DNA of 64,000 nt from positions 38,411 through 102,410 of the forward strand of contig JAJFTI010000039.1 of assembly GCA_021373115.1 (NCBI GenBank), in the 5' to 3' direction. Origin of the DNA: Eubacteriales bacterium (GTDB lineage: Bacteria > Bacillota > Clostridia > Christensenellales > CAG-138). The first letter of the stretch is position 1; each line of letters begins with the position of its first letter. Under the pieces are notes generated by a model, which had not been told where the DNA came from, ran no database searches, and saw only the letters and a list, made by a program, of their open reading frames with translations. Positions 35,269-43,474 of this stretch are shown here, piece by piece. The translations under genes and the position numbers were made by a program.

Positions 35269-37624
35269 GGGTAATATCCAATCCGGGCAGACTCAGCCGA
35301 GGCTCCGCCTCATGCGGATGCATGGTCAGCGCAACATTCAGCACATCGTCCACCGTTTCGGCATAATTTATCTTGAGCGCGCCCTTGATATCCGCGGGTA
35401 CGTCGAAGAGATCCTCCCGGTTCGCTTTTGGCAGAACCACGCAGTCCACGCCCGCGCGCACGGCGGCAAGCAGCTTTTCCCGCAGGCCCCCGATGGGGAG
35501 CACGCGCCCGCGCAGCGTCACCTCGCCGGTCATGGCAACCGAGCTTTTCACCGGAATTCCGGTAAGCGCGGAGACCAGCGCAGTTGCCATTGCAACACCC
35601 GCGGAAGGTCCGTCCTTGGGAACCGCGCCTTCCGGTACATGGATGTGCAGATCCAGCGTTTCCAGAAAGCTCGGATCTATGCCAAAGCGCGTGGTGTTTG
35701 CGCGCACATACGTCATGGCCGCTTTGGCGGACTCCTGCATCACGTCCCCCAGCTGGCCGGTGAGCTGCAGAACGCCCTTACCGGGAACCGCCGCGGACTC
35801 CACCTCCAGCGTTTCGCCGCCGACGCTTGTCCAGGCTAGGCCGGTTACGACGCCGACCGTATCCGGGCGCAGCGGTTCCGCTTTTTTGAACTTCTGCGGC
35901 CCCAGCCACTCGGTAATCCGGGCGTCGGTCAGGGTAATGCGCGTCTTACCGTCGGCCATTTCGCAGGCCGCCTTACGGCAGACGCTCGCAAGAACCCGCT
36001 CCAGCTCGCGCACACCCGCCTCGCGGGTATACCCGCCGATGAGCGTGGAAAGCGCCGCGTCCGGAACGCGAAGGTTCGTCTTTTTCAGCCCGTGTTTTTC
36101 CAGCTGCTTGGGCAGCAGGTGGCGGCGTGCAATCTCCATCTTCTCGTCGAAGAGGTAGCTTGGCACTTCGATGAGCTCCATGCGGTCCAGCAGCGGACGC
36201 GGAATCGAACTCGCATCGTTCGCGGTGGTAATCATCATGGCGCGGGACATATCGTACGGCAGTTCGAGAAAATGATCCGTAAAGGAAAAATTCTGCGCGC
36301 TGTCAAGCACCTCCAGCATCGCGCTGGAAGGATCGCCCCGCATGTCGCTGCCCAGTTTATCGATCTCGTCGAAGAGCAGCACCGGGTTGATCGAACCGGC
36401 CTTGCGCATGGCTTCGATCACGCGGCCCGGCTGCGCGCCGATATAGGTGCGCCGGTGCCCGCGAATCTCCGCTTCGTCGTGTACGCCGCCAAGGCTCATG
36501 CGGACGAACTTTCGCCCCATCGCCTCCGCAATTCCGCGCACGATGGAGGTTTTGCCGACGCCCGGCGGGCCGACGAGGCAGAGAATCTGCCCCTGCGGAT
36601 TATTCGTCAGCCGCTGAACGGCCAGCGTTTCGATGATGCGCGTCTTTACCTTGTCCATACCAAAGTGGTCGCGATCAAGCACCTGCCTTGCATGCGTGAG
36701 ATCAAGATTATCCGTCGTTTCTTCCATCCATGGCAGGTCTAGAATCAATTCGATATAGGCCTGCGTCATGGGCGCTTCGTGGGAACCCGCCGGCAGGGAA
36801 GCAAAGCGGTCAAATTGCTTATTGAGCGCCTTTCGGACTTCCGGCGGCAGCATCTTTTGTTCGGCGCGCGCGCGGTACCCCTCGAGCACATCGTCCTCGC
36901 CTTCGCCCAGCTCTTCCTGAACGGCCTTGAGCTGCTCGCGCAGAACGAATTCCTTCTGGTTGCGCTCCACGGCGGCTTTAATCTTGCCCGCGATCCGGCG
37001 GTCAACCTGCATGACCATCAGCTCGTTTTCCAGAATGCCCAGCAGGCTTGCCGCGCGGGAAACAAGGTCCGTTTCCTCAATTAGCTTCTGCTTATCTTCA
37101 AGCTTGCTGACGATATTCTGCGCAACCGCATCGGTCAGTTCGGAAAGCGTGCTCTGCGAAAGCACGGCGTCCTTTTGCTCCTGCGTCAGCCGGTCGCGCT
37201 GATTCGCGTGCTCCGAAAAGCCTTCGCTCAGGCGGCGGCGCAGCGCTTCCGCCGTGTATTCGTCCGGCTCAACGTCCTCCACGATTTCCACCTGCGCGGT
37301 GTAGTGCGGGTTCTCCGAAATTACGCTGACGATACGCGCGCGCGCAGCTCCGGTCACCAGCAGGTGCACCGTATCGTTCTGAATACGGAAAACCTGCCGA
37401 ATCCGGCATACCGTTCCGACCGTGTAGAGGTCCTCCGGTGTAACGTCCACAATCTTCGCGTTTTTTTGCGAAACAAACAGGGCGTATCCTTCGTCCGAAA
37501 GCGCCTGCTCCATGGCGGAAAGCGTTTTTTTACGCCCGATATCGCAATGCATCACCTCGTTTGGCAGCACCGCAACTCCGCGCAGCGGAATGACGGGCAG
37601 TGTAACGATTCCATGCAGATCCAT
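35249..37624 (-). CDS. lon: ATP-dependent protease LonA
   Basis: 791 residues: Lon N domain from LPVIPLRGVAVLP, coiled-coil linker, AAA+ module with Walker A GPPGVGKT at 352-359 and Walker B LLFDEID, and the C-terminal Ser-Lys protease with GPSAGVAMATALVS. Degrades misfolded and regulatory proteins in the cytosol. ATG 37624 follows GGAGGTG; an upstream in-frame start at 37654 is not needed. Two promoters are predicted, the distal one covered by a CIRCE operator, implying HrcA heat-shock control. Confidence 0.97.
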   Translation of the reverse strand: MDLHGIVTLPVIPLRGVAVLPNEVMHCDIGRKKTLSAMEQALSDEGYALFVSQKNAKIVDVTPEDLYTVGTVCRIRQVFRIQNDTVHLLVTGAARARIVSVISENPHYTAQVEIVEDVEPDEYTAEALRRRLSEGFSEHANQRDRLTQEQKDAVLSQSTLSELTDAVAQNIVSKLEDKQKLIEETDLVSRAASLLGILENELMVMQVDRRIAGKIKAAVERNQKEFVLREQLKAVQEELGEGEDDVLEGYRARAEQKMLPPEVRKALNKQFDRFASLPAGSHEAPMTQAYIELILDLPWMEETTDNLDLTHARQVLDRDHFGMDKVKTRIIETLAVQRLTNNPQGQILCLVGPPGVGKTSIVRGIAEAMGRKFVRMSLGGVHDEAEIRGHRRTYIGAQPGRVIEAMRKAGSINPVLLFDEIDKLGSDMRGDPSSAMLEVLDSAQNFSFTDHFLELPYDMSRAMMITTANDASSIPRPLLDRMELIEVPSYLFDEKMEIARRHLLPKQLEKHGLKKTNLRVPDAALSTLIGGYTREAGVRELERVLASVCRKAACEMADGKTRITLTDARITEWLGPQKFKKAEPLRPDTVGVVTGLAWTSVGGETLEVESAAVPGKGVLQLTGQLGDVMQESAKAAMTYVRANTTRFGIDPSFLETLDLHIHVPEGAVPKDGPSAGVAMATALVSALTGIPVKSSVAMTGEVTLRGRVLPIGGLREKLLAAVRAGVDCVVLPKANREDLFDVPADIKGALKINYAETVDDVLNVALTMHPHEAEPRLSLPGLDITHEAVRH

Positions 37625-37680
37625 CTTTTTCACCTCCATCAAGGGTATAAACAATCTGGTGACCCCATGATTGTAGATTC

Positions 37681-37709
37681 AGTATAGCGGCATTCATTTG
37701 TCAATGCAA
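37681..37709 (-). promoter_or_regulatory. Proximal lon promoter (P2)
   Basis: Minus strand -35 TTGCAT (37709-37704), 17-base spacer, -10 TATACT (37686-37681), about 55 bases before the lon start codon. Confidence 0.6.
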
Positions 37710-37758
37710 ACAAGGGAAGGCCAATAATGTAACAGCAGGTCTACGAGACTGTGAACTT

Positions 37759-37785
37759 TTAGCATCAATCGACCGAGAGTGCTAA
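37759..37785. promoter_or_regulatory. CIRCE-like operator (HrcA site) upstream of lon
   Basis: Arms TTAGCATCA and GAGTGCTAA separated by exactly 9 bases, against the CIRCE consensus TTAGCACTC-N9-GAGTGCTAA: right arm 9/9, left arm 6/9. It starts 8 bases downstream of a TAAAAT -10 on the minus strand (37799-37794), the usual CIRCE position over the transcription start. Confidence 0.65.
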
Positions 37786-37861
37786 TAAAAGCTATTTTAC
37801 ATGATTTTTCGTCCTTTTGCCACCCGTTTTTGCATCGCGGCGCCATTCTTTCGAAGAACTG

Positions 37862-37898
37862 AAACGGCGGTTCGCAATCTCTCGCAAACCGCCGCTGA
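37862..37898 (-). terminator. Hairpin after the rubrerythrin gene
   Basis: Long GC-rich stem (CGGCGGTTTGCGA / TCGCAACCGCCG, imperfect) just after the rubrerythrin stop; the minus-strand tail has TTTC, so termination is plausible. Confidence 0.5.
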
Positions 37899-37924
37899 AA
37901 AAATCCTATCTTATACCAAACCAA

Positions 37925-38464
37925 TCAATAGTTGATCTTCCGAACCTCAAAGAATGCCTTTGGATGCGTACAGGCCGGGCATACTTCCGGCGCTTTGACA
38001 CCCTCGTAGAGATACCCGCAGTTGCGGCACTGCCAAACGACCTTGCCGTCCTTTTCAAAGACCTTGCTGTCCTTCAGGTTCTTCGCCAGCGCATTGTAGC
38101 GCTCTTCGTGGCTCTTCTCGATTTCGGCGACCGCCGCGAACTGGTACGCGAGCTTATCGAACCCTTCCGCTTTCGCTTCCTCGGACATGCGCTTATACAT
38201 ATCGGTCCACTCGTAGTGCTCGCCCGCCGCGGCCATCTGCAGCGCCTCGTCCAGACCGGGCATTTCGCCGCCGTGCAGCGCTTTGAACCACATCTTCGCA
38301 TGCTCTTTTTCGTTGTCCGCCGTCTCGGCAAAGATTGCGGAGATCTGTTCGTAACCTGCTTTCTTCGCAACCGACGAAAAATACGTGTACTTGTTCCTCG
38401 CCTGCGATTCGCCCGCGAAAGCGTCCTGTAAATTCTTCTCGGTCTTGCTGCCCTTGAGTTCCAT
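37925..38464 (-). CDS. rbr: Rubrerythrin
   Basis: 179 residues. N-terminal ferritin-like diiron domain with the ExxH/E ligands ([36 protein letters not shown]) and a C-terminal rubredoxin-like domain, [12 protein letters not shown] and CPACTHP. It reduces hydrogen peroxide in anaerobes. ATG 38464 is selected since GGAGG is 10 bases away; ATG 38473 would be too close. It lies 71 bases after perR on the same strand, so both are likely under the PerR box at 39,015. Confidence 0.95.
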   Translation of the reverse strand: MELKGSKTEKNLQDAFAGESQARNKYTYFSSVAKKAGYEQISAIFAETADNEKEHAKMWFKALHGGEMPGLDEALQMAAAGEHYEWTDMYKRMSEEAKAEGFDKLAYQFAAVAEIEKSHEERYNALAKNLKDSKVFEKDGKVVWQCRNCGYLYEGVKAPEVCPACTHPKAFFEVRKINY

Positions 38465-38535
38465 ACGATTCATACCTCCTGTTTTATTAATAGTAATGTT
38501 ACGAAAACTACTTTTAGCCGATTGTGATCCTTAGA

Positions 38536-38931
38536 TTATCCGGCGTTTTGCCCGGAAAGCTGCCTGCAGTTCCTGCATACTCCACGCAGCACCACGTCGT
38601 AAGAGCGGAGTGAAAAATCCGTTTCGTTCGCAATCGTTTCCTCAATCGCTTTCAGCGAAGGCAGATGAACATCCGCAACGCAGCCGCACTGTTCACAGAC
38701 GATATGGGAATGTGCCTTTGTGGTCTTGTCGAACCGGCAGCTGCCGTCCGCCAGCGGAATTTTCTTGAGACGACCCGCATCGGCCAGTTGGTTGAGGTTA
38801 CGATAGACGGTGCCGAGGCTGAGGCGCGGCATATCCGTTTTCAGCTGTTCGTAAACCATGTTTGCGGTCGGATGCTCGCAGCTCTCCGCCACAGCCCGAA
38901 AGATCCGCTCCCGTTGATGCGAATACCGCAT
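38536..38931 (-). CDS. perR: Fur-family peroxide regulator PerR
   Basis: 131 residues. Winged helix with the recognition segment LSLGTVYRNLNQLADAG, the regulatory HSHIVCEQCG metal site and a structural CRNC near the C-terminus. The pairing with rubrerythrin and the upstream palindrome favour PerR over Fur or Zur. In PerR the metal-bound histidines are oxidised by peroxide, releasing the operator. ATG 38931 has GAGG 10 bases upstream; a longer start at 38952 is less likely. Confidence 0.85.
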   Translation of the reverse strand: MRYSHQRERIFRAVAESCEHPTANMVYEQLKTDMPRLSLGTVYRNLNQLADAGRLKKIPLADGSCRFDKTTKAHSHIVCEQCGCVADVHLPSLKAIEETIANETDFSLRSYDVVLRGVCRNCRQLSGQNAG

Positions 38932-39014
38932 GCACTCTGATCCTCGCTTCATATGGATTTGTTCTTCGCCGCGAATCCCCAAAGGAAACGCCTTGTGTTG
39001 AAATATGGCTTTTG

Positions 39015-39031
39015 ATAACAATTATTGTTAT
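39015..39031. promoter_or_regulatory. PerR/Fur-type operator
   Basis: Perfect 17-base palindrome ATAACAATTATTGTTAT containing a 7-1-7 inverted repeat of the PerR-box kind. It starts 2 bases downstream of the -10 element of the perR promoter, so bound PerR would cover the transcription start and repress its own operon. Confidence 0.75.
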
Positions 39032-39032
39032 T

Positions 39033-39061
39033 ATACTAACGCAAGTCTTTCTTTCCGTCAA
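39033..39061 (-). promoter_or_regulatory. Predicted perR-rbr promoter
   Basis: Minus strand -35 TTGACG (39061-39056), 17-base spacer, -10 TAGTAT (39038-39033). A second palindrome AAATCAA-A-TTGATTT lies upstream at 39083-39097 and could end the ribU transcript. Confidence 0.55.
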
Positions 39062-39142
39062 GCCCTATTCGTGCATTTTTACAAATCAAATTGATTTTTT
39101 ATATGCCACCGGCAATCAATCGAATGCCTGTGAAAACCACGC

Positions 39143-39724
39143 TTATTCTTCCGGGGTAAGGGGCGGGCGCCGCTCCAGGAGGTTCCTTTCAAAGAGTTTG
39201 GACACGCGTTTATACAGAAGAAACGTAATCAGCGAATTGGCAACCGTCTTGATCGCGTTAAACGGGATAATCGCCGTCGGCAGCAGCGCGAGCACCGTTT
39301 CCTTTGGAACGCCGAAGAAGTGCACGGTAAAGATCAGGTTCATGGGAACCATCATGAGTGTTTGCAGCACGGAACCGACCGCCATGCCGATCAGCGCGCC
39401 GGCGCGCGTCCGCTTGCTCCCGTAAATCAGCCCGGCGGCAACGACGTATGCGCCCGTTGCGCAGAAATGCATGACCGCGCCGACCCAAAGGCTCTGCGGA
39501 GAAACGAGCAGCCATTGCAGCACGCTGACGACGCCCGTCAGCGCAAGCCCCCACCAGGGTCCGTAGAGAAACGTTCCGATCAGAATCGGCACATCCGCCA
39601 TATCGTATTCCAAAAAACTGGCCGACGGAAAGATGGGGAAGTGAATCGCGTAAACGAGGATGATCGATAGCCCGGTCAGCATACCGAGCTTGACCAAACG
39701 GTCGATCTTGCTGCGCTGCATCAT
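39143..39724 (-). CDS. ribU: Riboflavin ECF transporter S component RibU
   Basis: 193 residues, six membrane helices. The FPIFPSASFLEYDMADVPILIGTF segment is the RibU substrate-binding signature. RibU works with the shared ECF module (EcfT, EcfA, EcfA'), which is not in this window, to import riboflavin. An FMN riboswitch with terminator precedes it, independently confirming the vitamin. GGAGG lies ahead of the ATG. Confidence 0.95.
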   Translation of the reverse strand: MMQRSKIDRLVKLGMLTGLSIILVYAIHFPIFPSASFLEYDMADVPILIGTFLYGPWWGLALTGVVSVLQWLLVSPQSLWVGAVMHFCATGAYVVAAGLIYGSKRTRAGALIGMAVGSVLQTLMMVPMNLIFTVHFFGVPKETVLALLPTAIIPFNAIKTVANSLITFLLYKRVSKLFERNLLERRPPLTPEE

Positions 39725-39748
39725 GGTAAAATTCCTCCTGTGTCAAAT

Positions 39749-39775
39749 AAAAAACCCGCGATTTTCATCGCGGGG
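39749..39775 (-). terminator. Rho-independent terminator of the FMN riboswitch
   Basis: Stem CCCGCGA / TCGCGGG followed by TTTTTTATTT on the minus strand, between the aptamer and the ribU start; the expression platform that stops transcription when FMN binds. Confidence 0.85.
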
Positions 39776-39801
39776 CGAATGCCATGCCAAACTGGATTTA
39801 G

Positions 39802-39960
39802 CACGTCGCTTCTCTCATCCGGACTTGCCGCGAACCTCTTGTTCGCCGTTTACCGTCGGCAACGGATTGGTACCGTTTCAGTCGCTTTCGCAACTCGCGG
39901 GCTCGTCGGCCAAACTGCCGCATCACCGCCGGTGGGGAATCGCACCCCGCCCCGAAGCTG
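39802..39960 (-). ncRNA. FMN riboswitch (RFN element)
   Basis: On the minus strand the conserved FMN aptamer elements appear in order: CTTCGGGGCGGGGTG, ATTCCCCACCGGCGGT, GAGCCCGCGAG, ACCAATCCG, TGCCGACGGT and GTCCGGATGAGAGAAG. It precedes a terminator and ribU, as in Bacillota. FMN binding would turn off riboflavin uptake. Confidence 0.96.
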
Positions 39961-40003
39961 AATATTCTGTTTGACGCGGCGGCTTTCACCGTTCGTCGCG
40001 CAT

Positions 40004-40032
40004 ATCGTAACACGGGGATACCGCCAATGCAA
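40004..40032 (-). promoter_or_regulatory. Predicted promoter of the FMN riboswitch/ribU
   Basis: Minus strand -35 TTGCAT (40032-40027), 17-base spacer, -10 TACGAT (40009-40004), about 40 bases before the aptamer. Confidence 0.6.
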
Positions 40033-40093
40033 GTGCTTTTTCAGAATTCACAGTCGCGTCGTAATCCGCCGCAGCTCCTTCCCCCTGCTGCGG

Positions 40094-43000
40094 TCAGAGC
40101 GAAACGACCCCGCAGTGCGACAGCATGACGACGAGCTTTTCCCGAACCGGCAGTCCCGTAATCGCCTGGAGCGAAAGCGCGTAGAGCCGCATCTGCACCG
40201 CGTGGCGCTGCGCCGCCTGCAACGCCGACTCGCCGGGGCGCACGCGATCCGTCTTATAATCCACGATCGTCCACCCGCCGTTTTCGAGGAAGCACGCGTC
40301 GATCACGCCCTGCAGCAGCACGCGTTCATCCGTTTCCACGCCATAGAGCGCGCCCGTGTCGATCGGGTAAGAGAACGGCAGTTCCCGCTCCAACCTCCTA
40401 GAGCGGGACATTCGTGCGTACAGCGGTTCCCGCGTAAACCAGGCGACCGCGCGTACATCCGCCGCCTCGGCCTGCTCCGGCGAGATATGCCCGTTTTTGC
40501 AGAGTTCCTGCAAAAAGGCGGCGGCCTCCGTTTCATCCATCGCACCGCCAAGCGGGAGGTGCTGCATGGCGGCGTGCGTCGCCGTTCCGGCAAACACGGC
40601 GCTCTTTTCCGCACCAAGAAACGCAGGCACGCGAAACTCCGGCGGCGCATCCTCCGGCGCGCCAACGCGGCTGACGGCGGCTTTCGCGCTGAGACGAACC
40701 GCCTCCGCGTGCGCATACGTCCAGTTCAGCTTTTCCTCGATCGCCTCAAGCACGGAGGGATCGTACGGCGGCAGCGCAAGCAGCGCTTCTCCGCTCTGCC
40801 CGCTTAAAAATGGCTCACGTTCCTGCAGCTGAACCATTCTTGCGCGGCGCGTTCCCATCAATAACCACTGCGCGGGGCAGCTGCAGCGAAGCACCTGCCA
40901 GGGCGACGGATTTTCGGGCGCAAGCTCCAGTTTCTCCTCCGGATTGCTCAGGCAGGCGGTTAAAATCAGCTTTCTTTGCGCGCGTGTCATGGCAACGTAG
41001 AGAATACGCATCTCTTCCGCCGTCTGCTCGCGCCGGATCCGCTGGGAGAGAACGACCCGCGCGAGCGTATCCCGCTTGACGCGCCGCGTTCCTTCCGAAT
41101 CGATCAGCCGCAGCGCAATGCCGTATTCCGCGTGCATCTGCAGGCTGTTGTTTCCATCCTTCCGGTTAAAGGGTTTGCCCAGCCCCGCAACGAAAACCAC
41201 GGGGAATTCCAGCCCTTTCGATTTATGAATGGTGAGGATTCGGACGACGTCCGCCGCAATCGTCTGTGCCGCGCCGACGGACGCGCCGCTTTTTGCCAGA
41301 TCGATGTGCCGTAAAAAGTTCCACACGCCTCGCATTCCGGCGGCTTCAAACGCATGCGCCTTGTCGAGCAGCGCGTTGAGGTTCGCCTGCCGCTGCGCGC
41401 CGCCGTAACCGGCGCCCATCTCCTCGTAAAACCCTGTTTCATCGAGCAGTTTGCCGATGAACTCCTCCACGGAGAGCAACCGGCTTTCCGCGCGGTATCC
41501 GTCCAATTTGCTTAGAAACGCGCGCGCCCGTCCGGCCAGCGTATCCGTCCCTGCGGCGTATGCGGCAAACGCGTCATAAAACGGGCCGTTCTTCTGTGCG
41601 GCACGAACCTGCGCAAGCTCTTCATACGTAAAGCCGCCAATGCCGGAGCAGAGCACGGAGAGCAGCGGCACGTCCTGCCTGCGGTTATCGACGATCGAAA
41701 GCATGTTCTTCAGAATCTGCACCTCGATGGCGTCGAAATAACCGCCGCTCGTCTGCGCGTAGCAGGGGATTCCCTGCCGGGACAGTGTCTGCGAAACCGT
41801 CTGCGCGTCCGTTCCCGCACGCAGCAGCACCGCAAAATCCGCGTAGCGGTAACTCCGCGTCTCGCCCGTGCGCGTGTCGACGTAAGGTTCCCGCTCCAGC
41901 ATTTCGTGGATGCGGCTCGCGATCAGCCGCGCTTCCACCTCCAGATCCGCCGCCTCTTCCAGCGGATCCTCCTCCGTTTCTTCGCCGCCTTCCGCGCGAC
42001 GCTTTTGAATCAGATGCAGTTCCGCCGCGCCTTCCGGCTGGCTGGCACCACGGACGAGCCGGGCGCGCGCATCGTAATCGATATCGCCCGTCTCTTCGGA
42101 CAGAATCGCCTCAAACACCTCGTTGACCGCGTCCAGCACCGCTTCCGAACTACGAAAATTGCATTTTAAATCGATGCGCATCCCCTTTTCGCCGGAAAAA
42201 AGCGCCAGTTTCTGCAAAAACAGCTTTGGTTCCGCCTGGCGGAAGCGGTAGATGGACTGCTTGACGTCGCCAACAAAGAAGAGATTGTCTCCGGTCGAAA
42301 TCCGGTTCAGGATTTCCTCCTGTACGCGGTTGCTGTCCTGATATTCGTCCACGGCGATCCAGCGAAACTGTTCGCGGTACTCCGCTTCGATCGGTTCCTG
42401 CCGCAGCGCCTGCAAGGTCAGGTGTTCCAAGTCGTCGTAGTCCAAAACGTTCGCTTCCCGCTTGGCTTCGGTATATGCCCGTTCAAAACGGCGCGTAATT
42501 TCCACCAGCGCGCGCACCGTTTCGCCGGAGCGCTTCAGAACGGCGCGCGTTTCCTCTTTTTCGCGGGAAAAACGCTTCTGCTGCTCCTTTGCCAGATCTT
42601 TTCCCGCCGTGCGCGCGTCCTGAACCGGCTTTTTCTCCGCTTCCGCCGTGCCGCGCGGAAAACGCAGCACCCCGTATTCCAGCGCCTGAAGCGCCGCCCG
42701 ATAGGAATCGTATTGTTTCGCCAGCAGCAGCGCGCGATAGCGCGACAGATCGTCGTCCAGCACGCTGATTACACCAGCCCAATCGGGGGAAAGCGAATCC
42801 CGCGCTGCGGTGAGCGGCTCCATCATCAGCGCGATTTCCCGCTGGCTGAACGCGACCGCGTCCTGCAAAATGCGCTCCAATGCCGCGTCGTCCCTGTAAC
42901 GCTCCTCCGCTCGATTCAGCCAGGCCTCCGGGTCCGGTTCCGATCGCGTAAAACGGTAGGTCTGAATCACCGCGTCCCAGGCCGGCTGCTCTCCGCCAAA

Positions 43001-43474
43001 AGACGAAAGCAGCGTACGATAATCCTCGTTTTCCTCTACGGAAAGCCGGGTAAGCAGCTCGTCCCGCACGGTTTCGATCAGCGCGGCGCTCTCCATTTCG
43101 TCCGCCGTGCGCGCGCGCGCCGGCAACCCGACGGCGTAATAGTGCCGCCGCAGCACCCGCGCGCAGAACGCATGGATCGTTGAAAGGTACGCGCCGTCCA
43201 CCGCGCGCGCCTGCCGCCGCAGAAAGCGCGCCAGCCCGGGGTCCTTCGCTGTTTCGGCCAGTGTGTTGAGACGGTTTGCGATCCGGCTTTTCATTTCGGC
43301 CGCCGCCGCGCGCGTAAACGTCAGCACCAGCAGCCGCTCGATCGGAACGCCGCTTACCACGCGGGAAACAATCCGCTCGGTGAGCACCGCGGTTTTGCCC
43401 GCGCCCGCCGCCGCGGAGACAATCAGGTTCCCTTCGGCGGCGATCGCCTGCCGCTGTTCACTCGTCCAGCGCAT
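40094..43474 (-). CDS. addA: AddAB helicase-nuclease subunit A
   Basis: 1126 residues. UvrD-type superfamily 1 helicase with Walker A SAAAGAGKTAVL at 20-31 and the UvrD motifs (DEYQDSN, GDVKQSIYRFR, LTIHKSKGLEFPVV), plus a C-terminal RecB-like nuclease domain with the QGVIDACF ... IVDYKTDR motif. AddAB processes double-strand ends for RecA loading. Its start overlaps the end of addB by 17 bases, the normal addBA order. Confidence 0.97.
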   Translation of the reverse strand: MRWTSEQRQAIAAEGNLIVSAAAGAGKTAVLTERIVSRVVSGVPIERLLVLTFTRAAAAEMKSRIANRLNTLAETAKDPGLARFLRRQARAVDGAYLSTIHAFCARVLRRHYYAVGLPARARTADEMESAALIETVRDELLTRLSVEENEDYRTLLSSFGGEQPAWDAVIQTYRFTRSEPDPEAWLNRAEERYRDDAALERILQDAVAFSQREIALMMEPLTAARDSLSPDWAGVISVLDDDLSRYRALLLAKQYDSYRAALQALEYGVLRFPRGTAEAEKKPVQDARTAGKDLAKEQQKRFSREKEETRAVLKRSGETVRALVEITRRFERAYTEAKREANVLDYDDLEHLTLQALRQEPIEAEYREQFRWIAVDEYQDSNRVQEEILNRISTGDNLFFVGDVKQSIYRFRQAEPKLFLQKLALFSGEKGMRIDLKCNFRSSEAVLDAVNEVFEAILSEETGDIDYDARARLVRGASQPEGAAELHLIQKRRAEGGEETEEDPLEEAADLEVEARLIASRIHEMLEREPYVDTRTGETRSYRYADFAVLLRAGTDAQTVSQTLSRQGIPCYAQTSGGYFDAIEVQILKNMLSIVDNRRQDVPLLSVLCSGIGGFTYEELAQVRAAQKNGPFYDAFAAYAAGTDTLAGRARAFLSKLDGYRAESRLLSVEEFIGKLLDETGFYEEMGAGYGGAQRQANLNALLDKAHAFEAAGMRGVWNFLRHIDLAKSGASVGAAQTIAADVVRILTIHKSKGLEFPVVFVAGLGKPFNRKDGNNSLQMHAEYGIALRLIDSEGTRRVKRDTLARVVLSQRIRREQTAEEMRILYVAMTRAQRKLILTACLSNPEEKLELAPENPSPWQVLRCSCPAQWLLMGTRRARMVQLQEREPFLSGQSGEALLALPPYDPSVLEAIEEKLNWTYAHAEAVRLSAKAAVSRVGAPEDAPPEFRVPAFLGAEKSAVFAGTATHAAMQHLPLGGAMDETEAAAFLQELCKNGHISPEQAEAADVRAVAWFTREPLYARMSRSRRLERELPFSYPIDTGALYGVETDERVLLQGVIDACFLENGGWTIVDYKTDRVRPGESALQAAQRHAVQMRLYALSLQAITGLPVREKLVVMLSHCGVVSL

